Assembly: GCA_002154655.1 (NCBI GenBank)
Contig: NGUZ01000015.1
Coordinates: 1-60,193, forward strand
Source of the DNA: Corynebacterium kefirresidentii
Lineage (GTDB): Bacteria; Actinomycetota; Actinomycetes; Mycobacteriales; Mycobacteriaceae
DNA: 60,193 nt
Direction: 5' to 3'
The stretch's first letter is position 1; every line of letters starts with the position of its first letter. The notes beneath the pieces were generated by a model. The model saw only the letters and a list, made by a program, of their open reading frames with translations. It did no database searches and was not told the origin of the DNA. This document shows positions 17,750-25,789 of the stretch, piece by piece. Both the position numbers and the translations under genes were made by a program.

Positions 17750-18166
17750 TTAGCCCGCAGATGCCGGAGCAATAACAGGGGTCACGAGGGTGGTACGTAC
17801 GGTCTTACCGTCGCCATTTCGGGCGGCGACGCCTACAAGCAGGGAACCAGAGGTGGATACCTTGCCATCAGCGGCGGCATAGATTGGGGTGCCCTGCTTA
17901 ATAGCAGCGGCATCACCATCAACCTCAAGCGGTACGGTTGCCGGACCAATGTGCACGGCAACGATGCCCGGCGCGCCGAGCGCGAGCGTGTTCGTCGGCT
18001 GCTCATCCTTAGGGGCAGTGGCATTCTCAGTGACCGCACCGAAGACAGGGCCTGCAGCCGCAGCATGCTTAACGCCGTTCTCGCCTACCTGAACGAGACG
18101 GAACTTAGTGACATCTTCTTCGGCCTTGTAGCTAATCGGGCCGGAACGGAAAGTAGGATTCGACAT
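17750..18166 (-). CDS. capsid decoration protein (DUF2190-like)
   Basis: 138 residues, Ala/Gly/Val-rich and beta-rich, with FGAVTENATAPKDE and the ending VTPVIAPASAG. The pattern resembles the DUF2190 family of capsid-stabilising proteins in which one subunit attaches per capsid position. It lies between the protease/scaffold gene and the capsid gene, the usual place of a lambda gpD-like decoration gene. Confidence 0.72.
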   Translation of the reverse strand: MSNPTFRSGPISYKAEEDVTKFRLVQVGENGVKHAAAAGPVFGAVTENATAPKDEQPTNTLALGAPGIVAVHIGPATVPLEVDGDAAAIKQGTPIYAAADGKVSTSGSLLVGVAARNGDGKTVRTTLVTPVIAPASAG

Positions 18167-18178
18167 TGCTTCTTCTCC

Positions 18179-18946
18179 TTAGTGAAAGTTCTTACGGGTC
18201 AGGAAACCAACCTTGTCGGCCTTAGCGCGCACGGTCTTAGCCTCATCCGGCTCCGTGTCCTTGCCGTAACCAATCTCCGCACGCGGGATAGTGCCAGCAG
18301 GGTTAGAGCCGTAGATGTCGCGGGCAGCTTCGGGGTCGCGCTTCATCGCTGCAATCGCCTTAGTGCGGCGTGCTGCGGAGATGCGGCCCTCCTTAATCCA
18401 GCCGTCCACCTCGGCGACGAGGTCGTCTTCCTTCTGCTGCTCCATGGCCTTCCAGCCGTGCTGGGCGGCTGCCTTGAGCTCGGCGTAGGTCTCAGCGTCC
18501 AGGGTGACAGTGTTATCCGCTGGTGCAGGGGTCTCCGGGACGGTCTCCTGTGTGGATTCTTCCTCAGTATTAGCCGCGGCCTTCACCGTTACAGGAACGG
18601 TCAGCTCCACCGGGGCGTCCCCACCGTTCGCGGTGACAGTGAACTCCACCTCAGTGTCCGGCTCCACGTTGGAAGGGGCAGTCACCTTAAGAACACCAGT
18701 GTCCTCAGCGACCTCACCAGACCAACCGTCCGGCGTGCTGGTCAGCTCAAACGTGACGCCAGCGGGCACCTCCCCCACCGGCGCGACCTCAACCACGCCA
18801 GTGGGCACGACAGTCGCATCCTCCGGGTACGCAAGGTCAACCGTGGCAGTCACCGTGACCTCCTCATTAAAAAAGCCGGAGAGTGCGTTCTGCACATCCT
18901 CCGGCGTCTTGCCCAGCTCCTGAGCAAGCTGATTCAAGATACTCAT
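18179..18946 (-). CDS. probable nested scaffold protein (internal start)
   Basis: An in-frame ATG at 18946 begins MSILNQLAQELGK and is preceded by GGAG with a five-base gap, a better binding site than many neighbouring genes have. Translation here would give a 255-residue product holding only the Ig-like and helical C-terminal regions of the protease gene. Lambda makes scaffold Nu3 in the same manner from within protease gene C. No product evidence is available in the sequence. Confidence 0.5.
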   Translation of the reverse strand: MSILNQLAQELGKTPEDVQNALSGFFNEEVTVTATVDLAYPEDATVVPTGVVEVAPVGEVPAGVTFELTSTPDGWSGEVAEDTGVLKVTAPSNVEPDTEVEFTVTANGGDAPVELTVPVTVKAAANTEEESTQETVPETPAPADNTVTLDAETYAELKAAAQHGWKAMEQQKEDDLVAEVDGWIKEGRISAARRTKAIAAMKRDPEAARDIYGSNPAGTIPRAEIGYGKDTEPDEAKTVRAKADKVGFLTRKNFH

Positions 18947-19597
18947 CTTGTCTCCAATCTGCCCATCACTGGGCGTAGTAGAAATGTCTCCCGATACCGA
19001 CCGGGTGACAGGCGGCGGCGGAGCCGCAGCCCGGTTAGCGAACTTGAAACGCCGCTTCGCCAACGACGCCGACGGCGCCGGAGCCTCGGACTTCTCCGTA
19101 ATTACCTCGTCCGCCAGGCCAGCCGCTACCGCTTCCTCGGCGGTGTACCAGGTCTCCGCGCTCATCGCGTCGAGCCAGTCTTGTACCTCACCGCCGGCCT
19201 TACCGGCGTAGATGCGGGCAAGCTTGCTATCTTGCCGCTCCAGGTCCTCCAGCGTCTTGCGCACATCATCCGCGTTGCCGTCGGTAAACGTCCAAGCACG
19301 ATGGATCATGAGCTCCGACGACTCCCGCATCAGCACACGGTCAGCACCACCGACCGCAATGAACGATGCGGCAGACGCGGCCAGTGATTCCACAATCACC
19401 GTGACCTCACCGTCATAGCCCTTAAGGGCGTTCATGATGTCAATGCCTTCATAAACATCGCCACCACCAGATGAAATACGTACCGTAACGTCACCGGAGA
19501 TTTCGGAGAGCTGCGCCATTACCGACTTCGCAGTAATCGCATTCTCAGGCTCCCAAAAATCCGGCCCAATCGGGCCATACAAAAGAATCTCGCTCAT
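18179..19597 (-). CDS. capsid maturation protease (ClpP-like) with Ig-like and scaffold regions
   Basis: 472 residues. Residues 1-170 are a ClpP-type serine protease: SSGGGDVYEGIDI, the nucleophile region SLAASAASFI (probably S75) and H99 in ELMIHRAW. A basic and Pro-rich linker follows. Residues about 235-335 form an Ig-like beta domain with repeated VTVTA and TVPVTVKA strands. The C-terminal 130 residues are charged and helical, like a scaffold. The protease cleaves scaffold and capsid during prohead maturation. Its start overlaps the portal stop by 4 bp. An internal ATG at residue 218 probably makes a separate scaffold. Confidence 0.85.
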   Translation of the reverse strand: MSEILLYGPIGPDFWEPENAITAKSVMAQLSEISGDVTVRISSGGGDVYEGIDIMNALKGYDGEVTVIVESLAASAASFIAVGGADRVLMRESSELMIHRAWTFTDGNADDVRKTLEDLERQDSKLARIYAGKAGGEVQDWLDAMSAETWYTAEEAVAAGLADEVITEKSEAPAPSASLAKRRFKFANRAAAPPPPVTRSVSGDISTTPSDGQIGDKMSILNQLAQELGKTPEDVQNALSGFFNEEVTVTATVDLAYPEDATVVPTGVVEVAPVGEVPAGVTFELTSTPDGWSGEVAEDTGVLKVTAPSNVEPDTEVEFTVTANGGDAPVELTVPVTVKAAANTEEESTQETVPETPAPADNTVTLDAETYAELKAAAQHGWKAMEQQKEDDLVAEVDGWIKEGRISAARRTKAIAAMKRDPEAARDIYGSNPAGTIPRAEIGYGKDTEPDEAKTVRAKADKVGFLTRKNFH

Positions 19598-20925
19598 ACC
19601 GGGCCTCCTTCCTCACTACTCGTAGAAGTATCGGAATCACTCGAAAGCGTGACGCCTATTTGCTCCTCCATGCGCTGCCGCTCCTTCTTCGACTCCAACG
19701 CGTCCGATAGTTTCTGCTTCGGTGGAAGCGTGTACCGACGGCGCAGGTCCTCCTCTAGGTCCTTATCGCCAAGAATCAACCCGGCATTCTTCAAACCAGC
19801 AAGGTCAGCGGCGCTGATTTCCTTCTTCGACGCAATCGGGTCAAACGTCACTCTTGGCACCAAACCAGTGTGTTCAGGGAACGCAACCCGAACGAGGTCC
19901 TCCACCACGTGTTGAGTGGCAATATCAGCCAACCATTCCGCCGTGGTTTGTAGAGACTGGATAAACAAATCCGATTGGGTTTCCGCCAGTGCGTATGAGC
20001 CGCCCTTGCCCTCAAGGTTCAGGAAATGCGCCAACACTGACTTAGCAATCATCGAATCGTGGTAATTAATCGCCTCACGCGGCGAAACCAGCTGCCCCGA
20101 CGTGCCCAACAATTGAAGCTTCGCACCAAACGGAATCGACGCCCCCGAATGCTCACCAGCACGAAACCCCTCAACGATGGCTTGCCCATCCTCAAGGTCC
20201 TTATCTGGGTCCATCGCCACATCCGAACCCGTATACACCGGCACACCCATACCATTACGGTCCAGGGTATTCAGCTCAAGACGTAGCAAAGAATCGCGCA
20301 GCTTCCAATGCTTATACGCCGGACGCAACACCGACTTACCAGTCCACTGTGACCCCTCATCATCAAAGACATACGCCACAAGACGATCCACCGGAATGAC
20401 ACGCGCATTATCCACACGGGAACTAGACCCCAACGGGGTCTGACGAATCGACGCCAAACCACCATCATCATCAACGTTGATTTGGTCAATCGTGCCCGGC
20501 CACCTAGGCGCCAGCTTCACCAAATGCTCACGCCCATCCAGGCCAGGCTCATACACCTGCTCGAAGAACATGTGCCCAAACTGCATGGCTTTCAACGCCT
20601 GCTCCAGGTGCTTCTCCCACGACACGCGGCCAGTACGCGGAGCGAACGGCTTATTCGGGTCCTCACCCTTAGCGCGCAGGCGCAGGTCCTCACACACCGC
20701 GGAAACAATCTCATCCGGCGCACCATTCGGCTCCACAAACCACGTAGCGCGACGAATCGGCAACGTCACTGCACGCAGCACCGACGTAACCTGAGCATCC
20801 TCACGCCCCATCTTCGCAAACACCCGCGTTGAATGAGGAAAACGCAGCTCCCAATTATCTTCAGCCAAAGCATGATTACGGGTGGCCCGCGCATGGCCAA
20901 CCTCACGCACATTCAAACCAGACAT
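19594..20925 (-). CDS. portal protein (DUF935/Mu gp29-like)
   Basis: 443 residues. Contains LPIRRATWFVEPNG near residue 60, FGHMFFEQVYEPGLDG, WTGKSVLRPAYKHWKLRDSL and HFLNLEGKGGSYALAETQSD, typical of DUF935-type portals. It forms the dodecameric DNA channel at one capsid vertex and is the terminase dock. I place the start at the ATG at 20925 because AAGGAGG lies eight bases upstream; the GTG three codons earlier touches that site. Confidence 0.85.
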   Translation of the reverse strand: MSGLNVREVGHARATRNHALAEDNWELRFPHSTRVFAKMGREDAQVTSVLRAVTLPIRRATWFVEPNGAPDEIVSAVCEDLRLRAKGEDPNKPFAPRTGRVSWEKHLEQALKAMQFGHMFFEQVYEPGLDGREHLVKLAPRWPGTIDQINVDDDGGLASIRQTPLGSSSRVDNARVIPVDRLVAYVFDDEGSQWTGKSVLRPAYKHWKLRDSLLRLELNTLDRNGMGVPVYTGSDVAMDPDKDLEDGQAIVEGFRAGEHSGASIPFGAKLQLLGTSGQLVSPREAINYHDSMIAKSVLAHFLNLEGKGGSYALAETQSDLFIQSLQTTAEWLADIATQHVVEDLVRVAFPEHTGLVPRVTFDPIASKKEISAADLAGLKNAGLILGDKDLEEDLRRRYTLPPKQKLSDALESKKERQRMEEQIGVTLSSDSDTSTSSEEGGPV

Positions 20926-20938
20926 GCCGGCCACCTCC

Positions 20939-22495
20939 TTAGAAACTCATCTCAGACACACGACGCTGCTTCTTTACGGCACGCGCCGAACTCACATAAT
21001 GACGGGTGCGCTTCACATCAACCTCAACATCGCCGACGCCAAACTCCTGCAAACCCCACACCGCAAGCGACGCAGCCACAAGCACAGTCACATCACCGGA
21101 ATAACGGTCAAGACTGCGATACCGACCATTCTTAGAACGCTCCTGCGCCACCCCCAACGCATCTAACCAGCGCTGCGAACCATCATGCGCAATCCGATTC
21201 TCCGCCCACATGCGAAGAAACAACTCATAGGCTTTCGACACCTGCCCACCACTCAACGTCTCCGGGGCGACACCAATCCCCCGCATCGGCTCGACCAGCG
21301 TTGAGCACTGACCAGACGGGTCCAACACAACCGCCGACGGGTCATTCAACCCCACCGTGGCACGAACCTTCTCAACCACAAGGGCACGGTCAAACTCCTC
21401 ATACGGAGCCAGCGACAAATAAACCCTCTCACCCCACTGAGCAGCTGACACCATCCCCACAGACTCACCATCCGGCGTGACATCTACTGCCAGACACGAT
21501 TCCCCCAACGACGACGGCATCAACGCAGACGCAGCAGACCACGACTCAACATCAACAATCGGGACAAAATCATCAACCACATCGCCATCACGAGGAACCC
21601 ACTCACCCTGGCCCAGCGTCTCCACCAAGAAAGGCTCGAGCAACGCCTCCGATGCTCTCGCTGACGCAGCCTCAGAACGCACCTCGTCCAGCTGCACCCC
21701 CGGGCGAGGCTCATTTACCAAGGACGGGTTCGCTTTCGCCCACGTCGCTTCGTCGAACGGATCGTCATCCGTTTCGCGGCACCACTCCTTAAACAGCATG
21801 CCGTCAGCACCATCCAACGCAGCCCACCGTTTCGCTGAGAAGATCGCCCCGTGGAAGTGCTCACGAATGTTCACCGGCGACGAAATAAACACCTTCTGCG
21901 CATTAGGCCGCGCCTTCGTCGTATTATTCATCGCCGCATAAACCTCATTCGGGAGGTCAAAACACTCATCAAAAATCAACCAGTCAAACGACAAACCACG
22001 ACCAGTTTTCTTAGTGCGCGTGCGGTAATAAATCTTCGCCTTATTCGGAAACTTAATAGCATCCTTGCCATTGCCAAGCACCGGCTTCGGGAACTCCCCC
22101 GGATGCTCATCCTCCCACCACTCCATAAGAGCAGGGTTAGCCTCAATAACATCCCACAAGCGGTCGCGGGCATCCATGGCCGTGTCGAGGAAGTGAGCCG
22201 AATGCATGATGCGTTCCGCGCCACACAGGTAAATAGCCACCAGCTCCAGGGCCACCAGGACCTCGCCCTTACCGTTCTGGCGGGCTAGCGACACCACAAC
22301 CTCACGCGAGGACCACATGCCCTCATCGGTCTGCAGCAGCGTATCCCGCAACAGGTCCTCCTGCCACGGATACAGGCTCAACCCCGCCCAGCGGACAAAC
22401 TCGCACGCCTTGTCAGCAAACTCAGCATCACCAGACGGAACGTTTTGGTGAGTCGGTGTCTGGCAACCAATAAGCCACTCAGGTTTAGCCACCAC
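20939..22495 (-). CDS. terL: terminase large subunit
   Basis: 518 residues. The N-terminal ATPase carries a Walker A-like RQNGKG (72-77), Walker B LIFDE (173-177) and FISSPVN as the coupling motif; the C-terminal nuclease has an acidic residue in LAVDVTPDGES and another in SAVVLDPSGQ. It packages phage DNA through the portal. This is the Terminase_1/phage terminase-like group. A 13-bp gap separates it from the small gene upstream and the same from the portal gene downstream. Confidence 0.95.
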   Translation of the reverse strand: MVAKPEWLIGCQTPTHQNVPSGDAEFADKACEFVRWAGLSLYPWQEDLLRDTLLQTDEGMWSSREVVVSLARQNGKGEVLVALELVAIYLCGAERIMHSAHFLDTAMDARDRLWDVIEANPALMEWWEDEHPGEFPKPVLGNGKDAIKFPNKAKIYYRTRTKKTGRGLSFDWLIFDECFDLPNEVYAAMNNTTKARPNAQKVFISSPVNIREHFHGAIFSAKRWAALDGADGMLFKEWCRETDDDPFDEATWAKANPSLVNEPRPGVQLDEVRSEAASARASEALLEPFLVETLGQGEWVPRDGDVVDDFVPIVDVESWSAASALMPSSLGESCLAVDVTPDGESVGMVSAAQWGERVYLSLAPYEEFDRALVVEKVRATVGLNDPSAVVLDPSGQCSTLVEPMRGIGVAPETLSGGQVSKAYELFLRMWAENRIAHDGSQRWLDALGVAQERSKNGRYRSLDRYSGDVTVLVAASLAVWGLQEFGVGDVEVDVKRTRHYVSSARAVKKQRRVSEMSF

Positions 22496-22507
22496 ACACC
22501 TCCCTAA

Positions 22508-22666
22508 CTACTTTCCCCACGCCTCCCTGGCGCGGCGGAGCTTCTCAACCAGCCGAGCGCGCTGCTCACCACTCAGACCCTCAACCGCCTCGCGCACGTC
22601 ACGCGTGCCGAATGATGAACGCGCCAGCGCCCGCCTGTACTTGTCACTCACTTCACGGCGCACCAT
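22508..22666 (-). CDS. small basic protein between terminase subunits
   Basis: 52 residues starting MVRREVSDKYRRAL, highly charged with Arg, Glu and Lys throughout and a helix-rich look. It begins just after the stop of the small terminase gene (ATG at 22666) and ends 12 bp before the large-subunit gene. I do not recognise a family; it may help the terminase bind DNA. The reading frame is too short to be certain, but codon composition and tight packing support it. Confidence 0.6.
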   Translation of the reverse strand: MVRREVSDKYRRALARSSFGTRDVREAVEGLSGEQRARLVEKLRRAREAWGK

Positions 22667-22669
22667 CCG

Positions 22670-22990
22670 CTACACCACCTTGAACCCGCCGAACTTATCC
22701 CCCTTAGACGGCGAATCAGTGGCCGACGACCCCGAACGCTGCCCAAACAAGTCAGGACGCTCCTTCACCCAACCCCGAATCTCCGCCGAAGCCATACGCT
22801 CCACCTTCACCGCCGGATGCTCAATAGGCTCCCCCGACTCTTTAGCAGCAACAGGCCCTTCCTCAGCAATAATCACGCGAGCTTCACGAACACGCCCAAT
22901 CAATTGAGCCACTATTGTGACAGCACGGGCATCAAACTCATTCAGTTCCCTACCGTCCGCTAACGCCACCTCAATGTCATCAACACTCAT
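22670..22990 (-). CDS. terminase small subunit
   Basis: 106 residues: a helical N-terminal region (DDIEVALADGRELNEFDARA), a middle helix with QLIGRVREARVIIAEEGPVA, and a C-terminal MASAEIRGWVKERPDLFG, a form of the P27/phage small-terminase family in actinobacteria. It recognises the packaging site and loads the large subunit. It precedes the large subunit with one small gene between them. Confidence 0.72.
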   Translation of the reverse strand: MSVDDIEVALADGRELNEFDARAVTIVAQLIGRVREARVIIAEEGPVAAKESGEPIEHPAVKVERMASAEIRGWVKERPDLFGQRSGSSATDSPSKGDKFGGFKVV

Positions 22991-23005
22991 TTGCTACCTC
23001 CATCA

Positions 23006-23152
23006 CTAAAAGCCCGTCAGAGAGCCACACAAGACCGAAAAATCACGAATCTGAACGGGGAGAGAGACGGGCTGACTCGAGGGCAGACGGGGCGGAGTCA
23101 GGCGGGCAACCCGCCTAAGATTATTGGTGGCGGGTTTCATTAAGCCGGTCAT
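23006..23152 (-). CDS. small open frame coupled to HNH gene (doubtful)
   Basis: 48 codons starting at the ATG at 23152, which overlaps the stop of the HNH fusion gene in ATGA. The product, beginning MTGLMKPATNNLRR, is Pro/Ser-rich with no known motif. The same stretch has a GGCGGG/CCCGCC inverted repeat (23101-23115), so it may instead be an untranslated spacer before the terminase genes, possibly near the packaging site. Confidence 0.3.
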   Translation of the reverse strand: MTGLMKPATNNLRRVARLTPPRLPSSQPVSLPVQIRDFSVLCGSLTGF

Positions 23153-23865
23153 GCCCAGACGAAGCCCTGGCCAGCGTCTTCCCTGCTGGGGTCGCTCTTT
23201 CGCGGCCGGTCCCATGCGCCGCCAGAGCGGTTGCAGGTGCGGTGCAGGAGGCGTGTCGCCTTAGTCGCTTGTTTGTCCTGGGCGTATTTCAGCGCGCTGC
23301 CTGGGCCGTGGTCGGCCTCTAGTGCGGCGTTATCGAAGTTCTTGGTTGCGGTCTTGAACATTGGTTTGCCGCATTCTGGGCATGGTGTGCCGTCTTTGAG
23401 TTGTGCTAGGAGTTTGCGGCGTTGTTGTTGATGCGCATGCCCGTAGCCGCGTTCATGTGTGCTTTTCTTGCCTTTGGGTTTGTTGTCGTACCATTTGGCG
23501 GCTGCAATGAGTGAGCCTTTGGGTCGCTCGGCCTTGCAGCGTTTCATCACGACGTCTTTGCCTGGATCAATTTCGTGGATGACCGCTCCCTGGGCTTCGT
23601 AGTCGTCGAGCTGCTTGGGTGTGGGTTTGGTGTGGATGAGCCACACTGCGCAGTCTTGTTTCATGGCGGCGTCTATGGCTGCTTGCCGTGCTGCTTTAGC
23701 TACGGTAAGGATGTGCGCCGCGTGCTCGTGATTATCGACATCAGTTCCGGCGAGTGCGTTGGCTATGTGGTCAAGGTCAATACGTATATCGCCGGGTTTC
23801 GCGTGTGCTCTTATGTAGGTGGATTTGCCGGCTGCGGGTGGACCGGTGACTATGTGGATGGTCAT
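23149..23865 (-). CDS. P-loop NTPase fused to HNH endonuclease
   Basis: 238 residues from the ATG at 23865, preceded by GGGAGG. The N-terminal part has a Walker A motif, GPPAAGKS (8-15), as in AAA_33/zeta-type kinases, and a likely DLD acid pair at 30-32. The C-terminal part is an HNH nuclease: C162/C165 in CPEC, D185-H186, and HRTCN with H208, C211 and N212. HNH genes next to terminases are common in phages and support DNA packaging; the P-loop fusion is less usual. The roles of the two halves together are not known. Confidence 0.75.
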   Translation of the reverse strand: MTIHIVTGPPAAGKSTYIRAHAKPGDIRIDLDHIANALAGTDVDNHEHAAHILTVAKAARQAAIDAAMKQDCAVWLIHTKPTPKQLDDYEAQGAVIHEIDPGKDVVMKRCKAERPKGSLIAAAKWYDNKPKGKKSTHERGYGHAHQQQRRKLLAQLKDGTPCPECGKPMFKTATKNFDNAALEADHGPGSALKYAQDKQATKATRLLHRTCNRSGGAWDRPRKSDPSREDAGQGFVWA

Positions 23866-24056
23866 GGCCCCTCCCGTGTTGTTGTGCTTGGGGGTTGCCC
23901 CTCCCCCTGGGGGTGTTGTTTCCCCCTCCCCCCTTTGGTGCCTTGTTCCGGTCATGATCCGACGGCCTGCGCCTCGGGTGTTGCTCAGAGTTGCCTAACG
24001 TTTCAATGCGTGATGGTTAGTTGCAGTGAGGTGGCTACAAGGCTTGGTTAAAACGA

Positions 24057-24085
24057 CGAAAACCCCAGCTGTTGCCGGGGTATAA
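24057..24085 (-). terminator. terminator after the synthetase/small-ORF pair
   Basis: On the minus strand ACCCC(ggcaacagct)GGGGT followed by TTTTCG. It separates the early operon, ending in the 24130-24342 gene, from the packaging operon. Bases 23866-24056 between it and the HNH start have no gene and should hold the late-operon promoter; I could not pick one promoter with confidence. Confidence 0.65.
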
Positions 24086-24129
24086 GTTGTCGTCGCGTCG
24101 ATTATAACACACAGCGTGACATGTGCCTT

Positions 24130-24342
24130 CTATACTCCGGAGAAATATCGGGAGTGGGACTGACGGAGACTTTCTTCACTTGCACTAGCGACCGCCACTA
24201 TTTCGACGTCAGGGTCAGTATTGACCTGGTCTAAACGCAGTCGCTCGCGGGTTGCTTCGGTCAGTGAATCGTACTTCTCACATCGAACAGATCCTTTTTT
24301 GCGGTGGTATTCAACCAAGAATGCTGACATGAAGATCTTCAC
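24130..24342 (-). CDS. small protein coupled to the RelA/SpoT-type gene, possible antitoxin
   Basis: 70 residues starting MKIFMSAFLVEYHRKKG and ending RQSHSRYFSGV, mixed alpha/beta, without known motifs. The GTG at 24342 overlaps the TGA of the synthetase gene in GTGA, and AGAAAGG precedes it, so the two are translated together. Toxic small alarmone synthetases usually have a tightly linked neutralising partner, which makes this the antitoxin candidate. The sequence itself does not show that activity. Confidence 0.6.
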   Translation of the reverse strand: MKIFMSAFLVEYHRKKGSVRCEKYDSLTEATRERLRLDQVNTDPDVEIVAVASASEESLRQSHSRYFSGV

Positions 24343-25181
24343 TTTCCTTTCTGTGTAATGCTCGACCGTACTCTAACCAATTCGGAAAGTCTATCTTCGA
24401 GTATCCCATAAGCGCGGCTCCTCAGTTGGCGAACCTCCGATTGCAATGGTCCGACTCGTCTCCTGGAGCTAAACGGCTCAAAGACTCTATCAGCTACCTT
24501 CTCCGCTTGATGTACAGCATCTGATGCTTCATGGAGGAGTTTCATCTCTGCAAGAGCCGGACCGTTTGGCTTTGCGCCAAATTCCAAGTAGCGAATATCC
24601 CTGCCGTAAATATCGGCCGCAACCTCATAGAGGTTGGCCCATTGAGCTTGCATGGCGGTTCTTATTTGAAATTCTGCTCTCCCTGCTGGAGTTATTAAGT
24701 GTAAGTGCATGGCTCGGTAGCCGGAGTGAGCATTCTCCCTCATGTCGCTAATCTTCACTTTGCTTGCGCCGGCATTCAAAAAGTCTTTCTTAAAAAGCTC
24801 TGCGATCTCTGTTTGTTCGGACAGAGTTAGGTCGCAGTCAAACCTGAAACCTGCTACATCCCAAATGTTATCCAGCGCATAGTTTGGCATCCTTCGAAGT
24901 TTTTCTACAAGAGTTCCGTATGTCTTGACTCGTGCAGCAAAAACATAATCACCCGAATCTGGCCGAATCGAACCCTCATTTTCATTGAACGGATAGATTA
25001 GGCATCTGACTGTGTCGGTTGCGATTTCCATCAGGGAGTCACAGAGTACGGCTTGGTGTTCAAGGAATCGACGAAGGATTTCTTCGTTGTACGGAAGGCC
25101 TTTACGCAGGTTTCTGCCGACCTTGCGCACTTGGTTCCAAGTGAATACATCGCGATCGGGCTGGGTGGTTATGAAGTCCAT
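24339..25181 (-). CDS. RelA/SpoT-type nucleotide pyrophosphokinase (small alarmone synthetase, possible toxSAS)
   Basis: 280 residues with a synthetase domain and no hydrolase domain. Visible motifs: ARVKTYGTLVEKL (R84, K86, the ATP-binding start), DVAGFRF (108-114), SGYRAMHLHL (Y155, H159; the G-loop) and EFQIRT with E170, Q172 and R174, then W181. Such enzymes transfer pyrophosphate from ATP to GTP/GDP, or in toxSAS members to ATP or tRNA. It is prophage-encoded, with a coupled small ORF downstream, like the Phrann gp29 region. The DNA seems poorer in GC than neighbouring genes, which suggests late acquisition. Confidence 0.82.
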   Translation of the reverse strand: MDFITTQPDRDVFTWNQVRKVGRNLRKGLPYNEEILRRFLEHQAVLCDSLMEIATDTVRCLIYPFNENEGSIRPDSGDYVFAARVKTYGTLVEKLRRMPNYALDNIWDVAGFRFDCDLTLSEQTEIAELFKKDFLNAGASKVKISDMRENAHSGYRAMHLHLITPAGRAEFQIRTAMQAQWANLYEVAADIYGRDIRYLEFGAKPNGPALAEMKLLHEASDAVHQAEKVADRVFEPFSSRRRVGPLQSEVRQLRSRAYGILEDRLSELVRVRSSITQKGK

Positions 25182-25182
25182 G

Positions 25183-25782
25183 TCAATTCTCTAGAAGCTG
25201 GATGATATTCCTAATCGGATAGGTTACCTGGCCGTGCCTATTGACTTTCGATTCTACCTTTCCCCGTTCTGTCCACTTCCTTAGCAGTTCGGGGCTTACG
25301 TTGTGGCCCTGCTGTCTCAGCTTGTAGCAGATGGTTCGTGCTGTGAGCCATACTTCCTGCGGCTTGTCTATTGGTTCTGGTGGTCGGGTGCGGCGTAGTT
25401 TGTGGTCGAGTTCTCGTATTTGGTGGTTGAGTTCTTCGAGCATGAGGGGTGCTACGTCGAGTTGGCTTATGGGGCCGGCGTTCCAGGCTATCCAGTGGCA
25501 CATGCGTGTGCCGTTGCGTTGGAATCCGTGGGTGTAGATTTCGCCGGTGAGGGGGATGTATCTGGCGGCGTCTGTGCAGTATTCGTTGAGTAGTTCGGTG
25601 AAGTGTGCGTCGTCTGAGAGTGTCCAGATGGGGAATGGTTCGCTGGGGCCTTTTTGTTGGTTGGCTCCTTGGGTGGAGACTTCGGGTGCGGGTGGGCGAT
25701 TGTATTTGGCTTCGTCGAGTTCTTCGTATAGAAGTTGGAGTTTTTTGGCGGCGTGTGCGAGGTCTTCTTGGTTTGTGGTCAT
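25183..25782 (-). CDS. phage protein with C-terminal HTH-like segment, function unknown
   Basis: 199 residues. N-terminal helical region (AAKKLQLLYEELDEAKYNRP), a central part with WTLSDDAHFTELLNEYC and GFQRNGTRMCHWIAWN, and a C-terminal segment (about 145-199) with TARTICYKLRQQGHNVSPEL, followed by a KWTERGKVES turn that looks like a helix-turn-helix. Similar proteins occur among replication-module genes of actinobacterial phages. The central HWIAWN block is conserved in such phage proteins as I recall, but the function is unknown. Confidence 0.65.
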   Translation of the reverse strand: MTTNQEDLAHAAKKLQLLYEELDEAKYNRPPAPEVSTQGANQQKGPSEPFPIWTLSDDAHFTELLNEYCTDAARYIPLTGEIYTHGFQRNGTRMCHWIAWNAGPISQLDVAPLMLEELNHQIRELDHKLRRTRPPEPIDKPQEVWLTARTICYKLRQQGHNVSPELLRKWTERGKVESKVNRHGQVTYPIRNIIQLLEN

Positions 25783-25789
25783 GTTTCCT

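Noticed and set aside
17951..19387. 478-codon plus-strand frame opposite the decoration and protease genes
   Set aside because: A shadow frame of strongly supported minus-strand virion genes in GC-rich DNA; Arg/Leu-rich composition without motifs.
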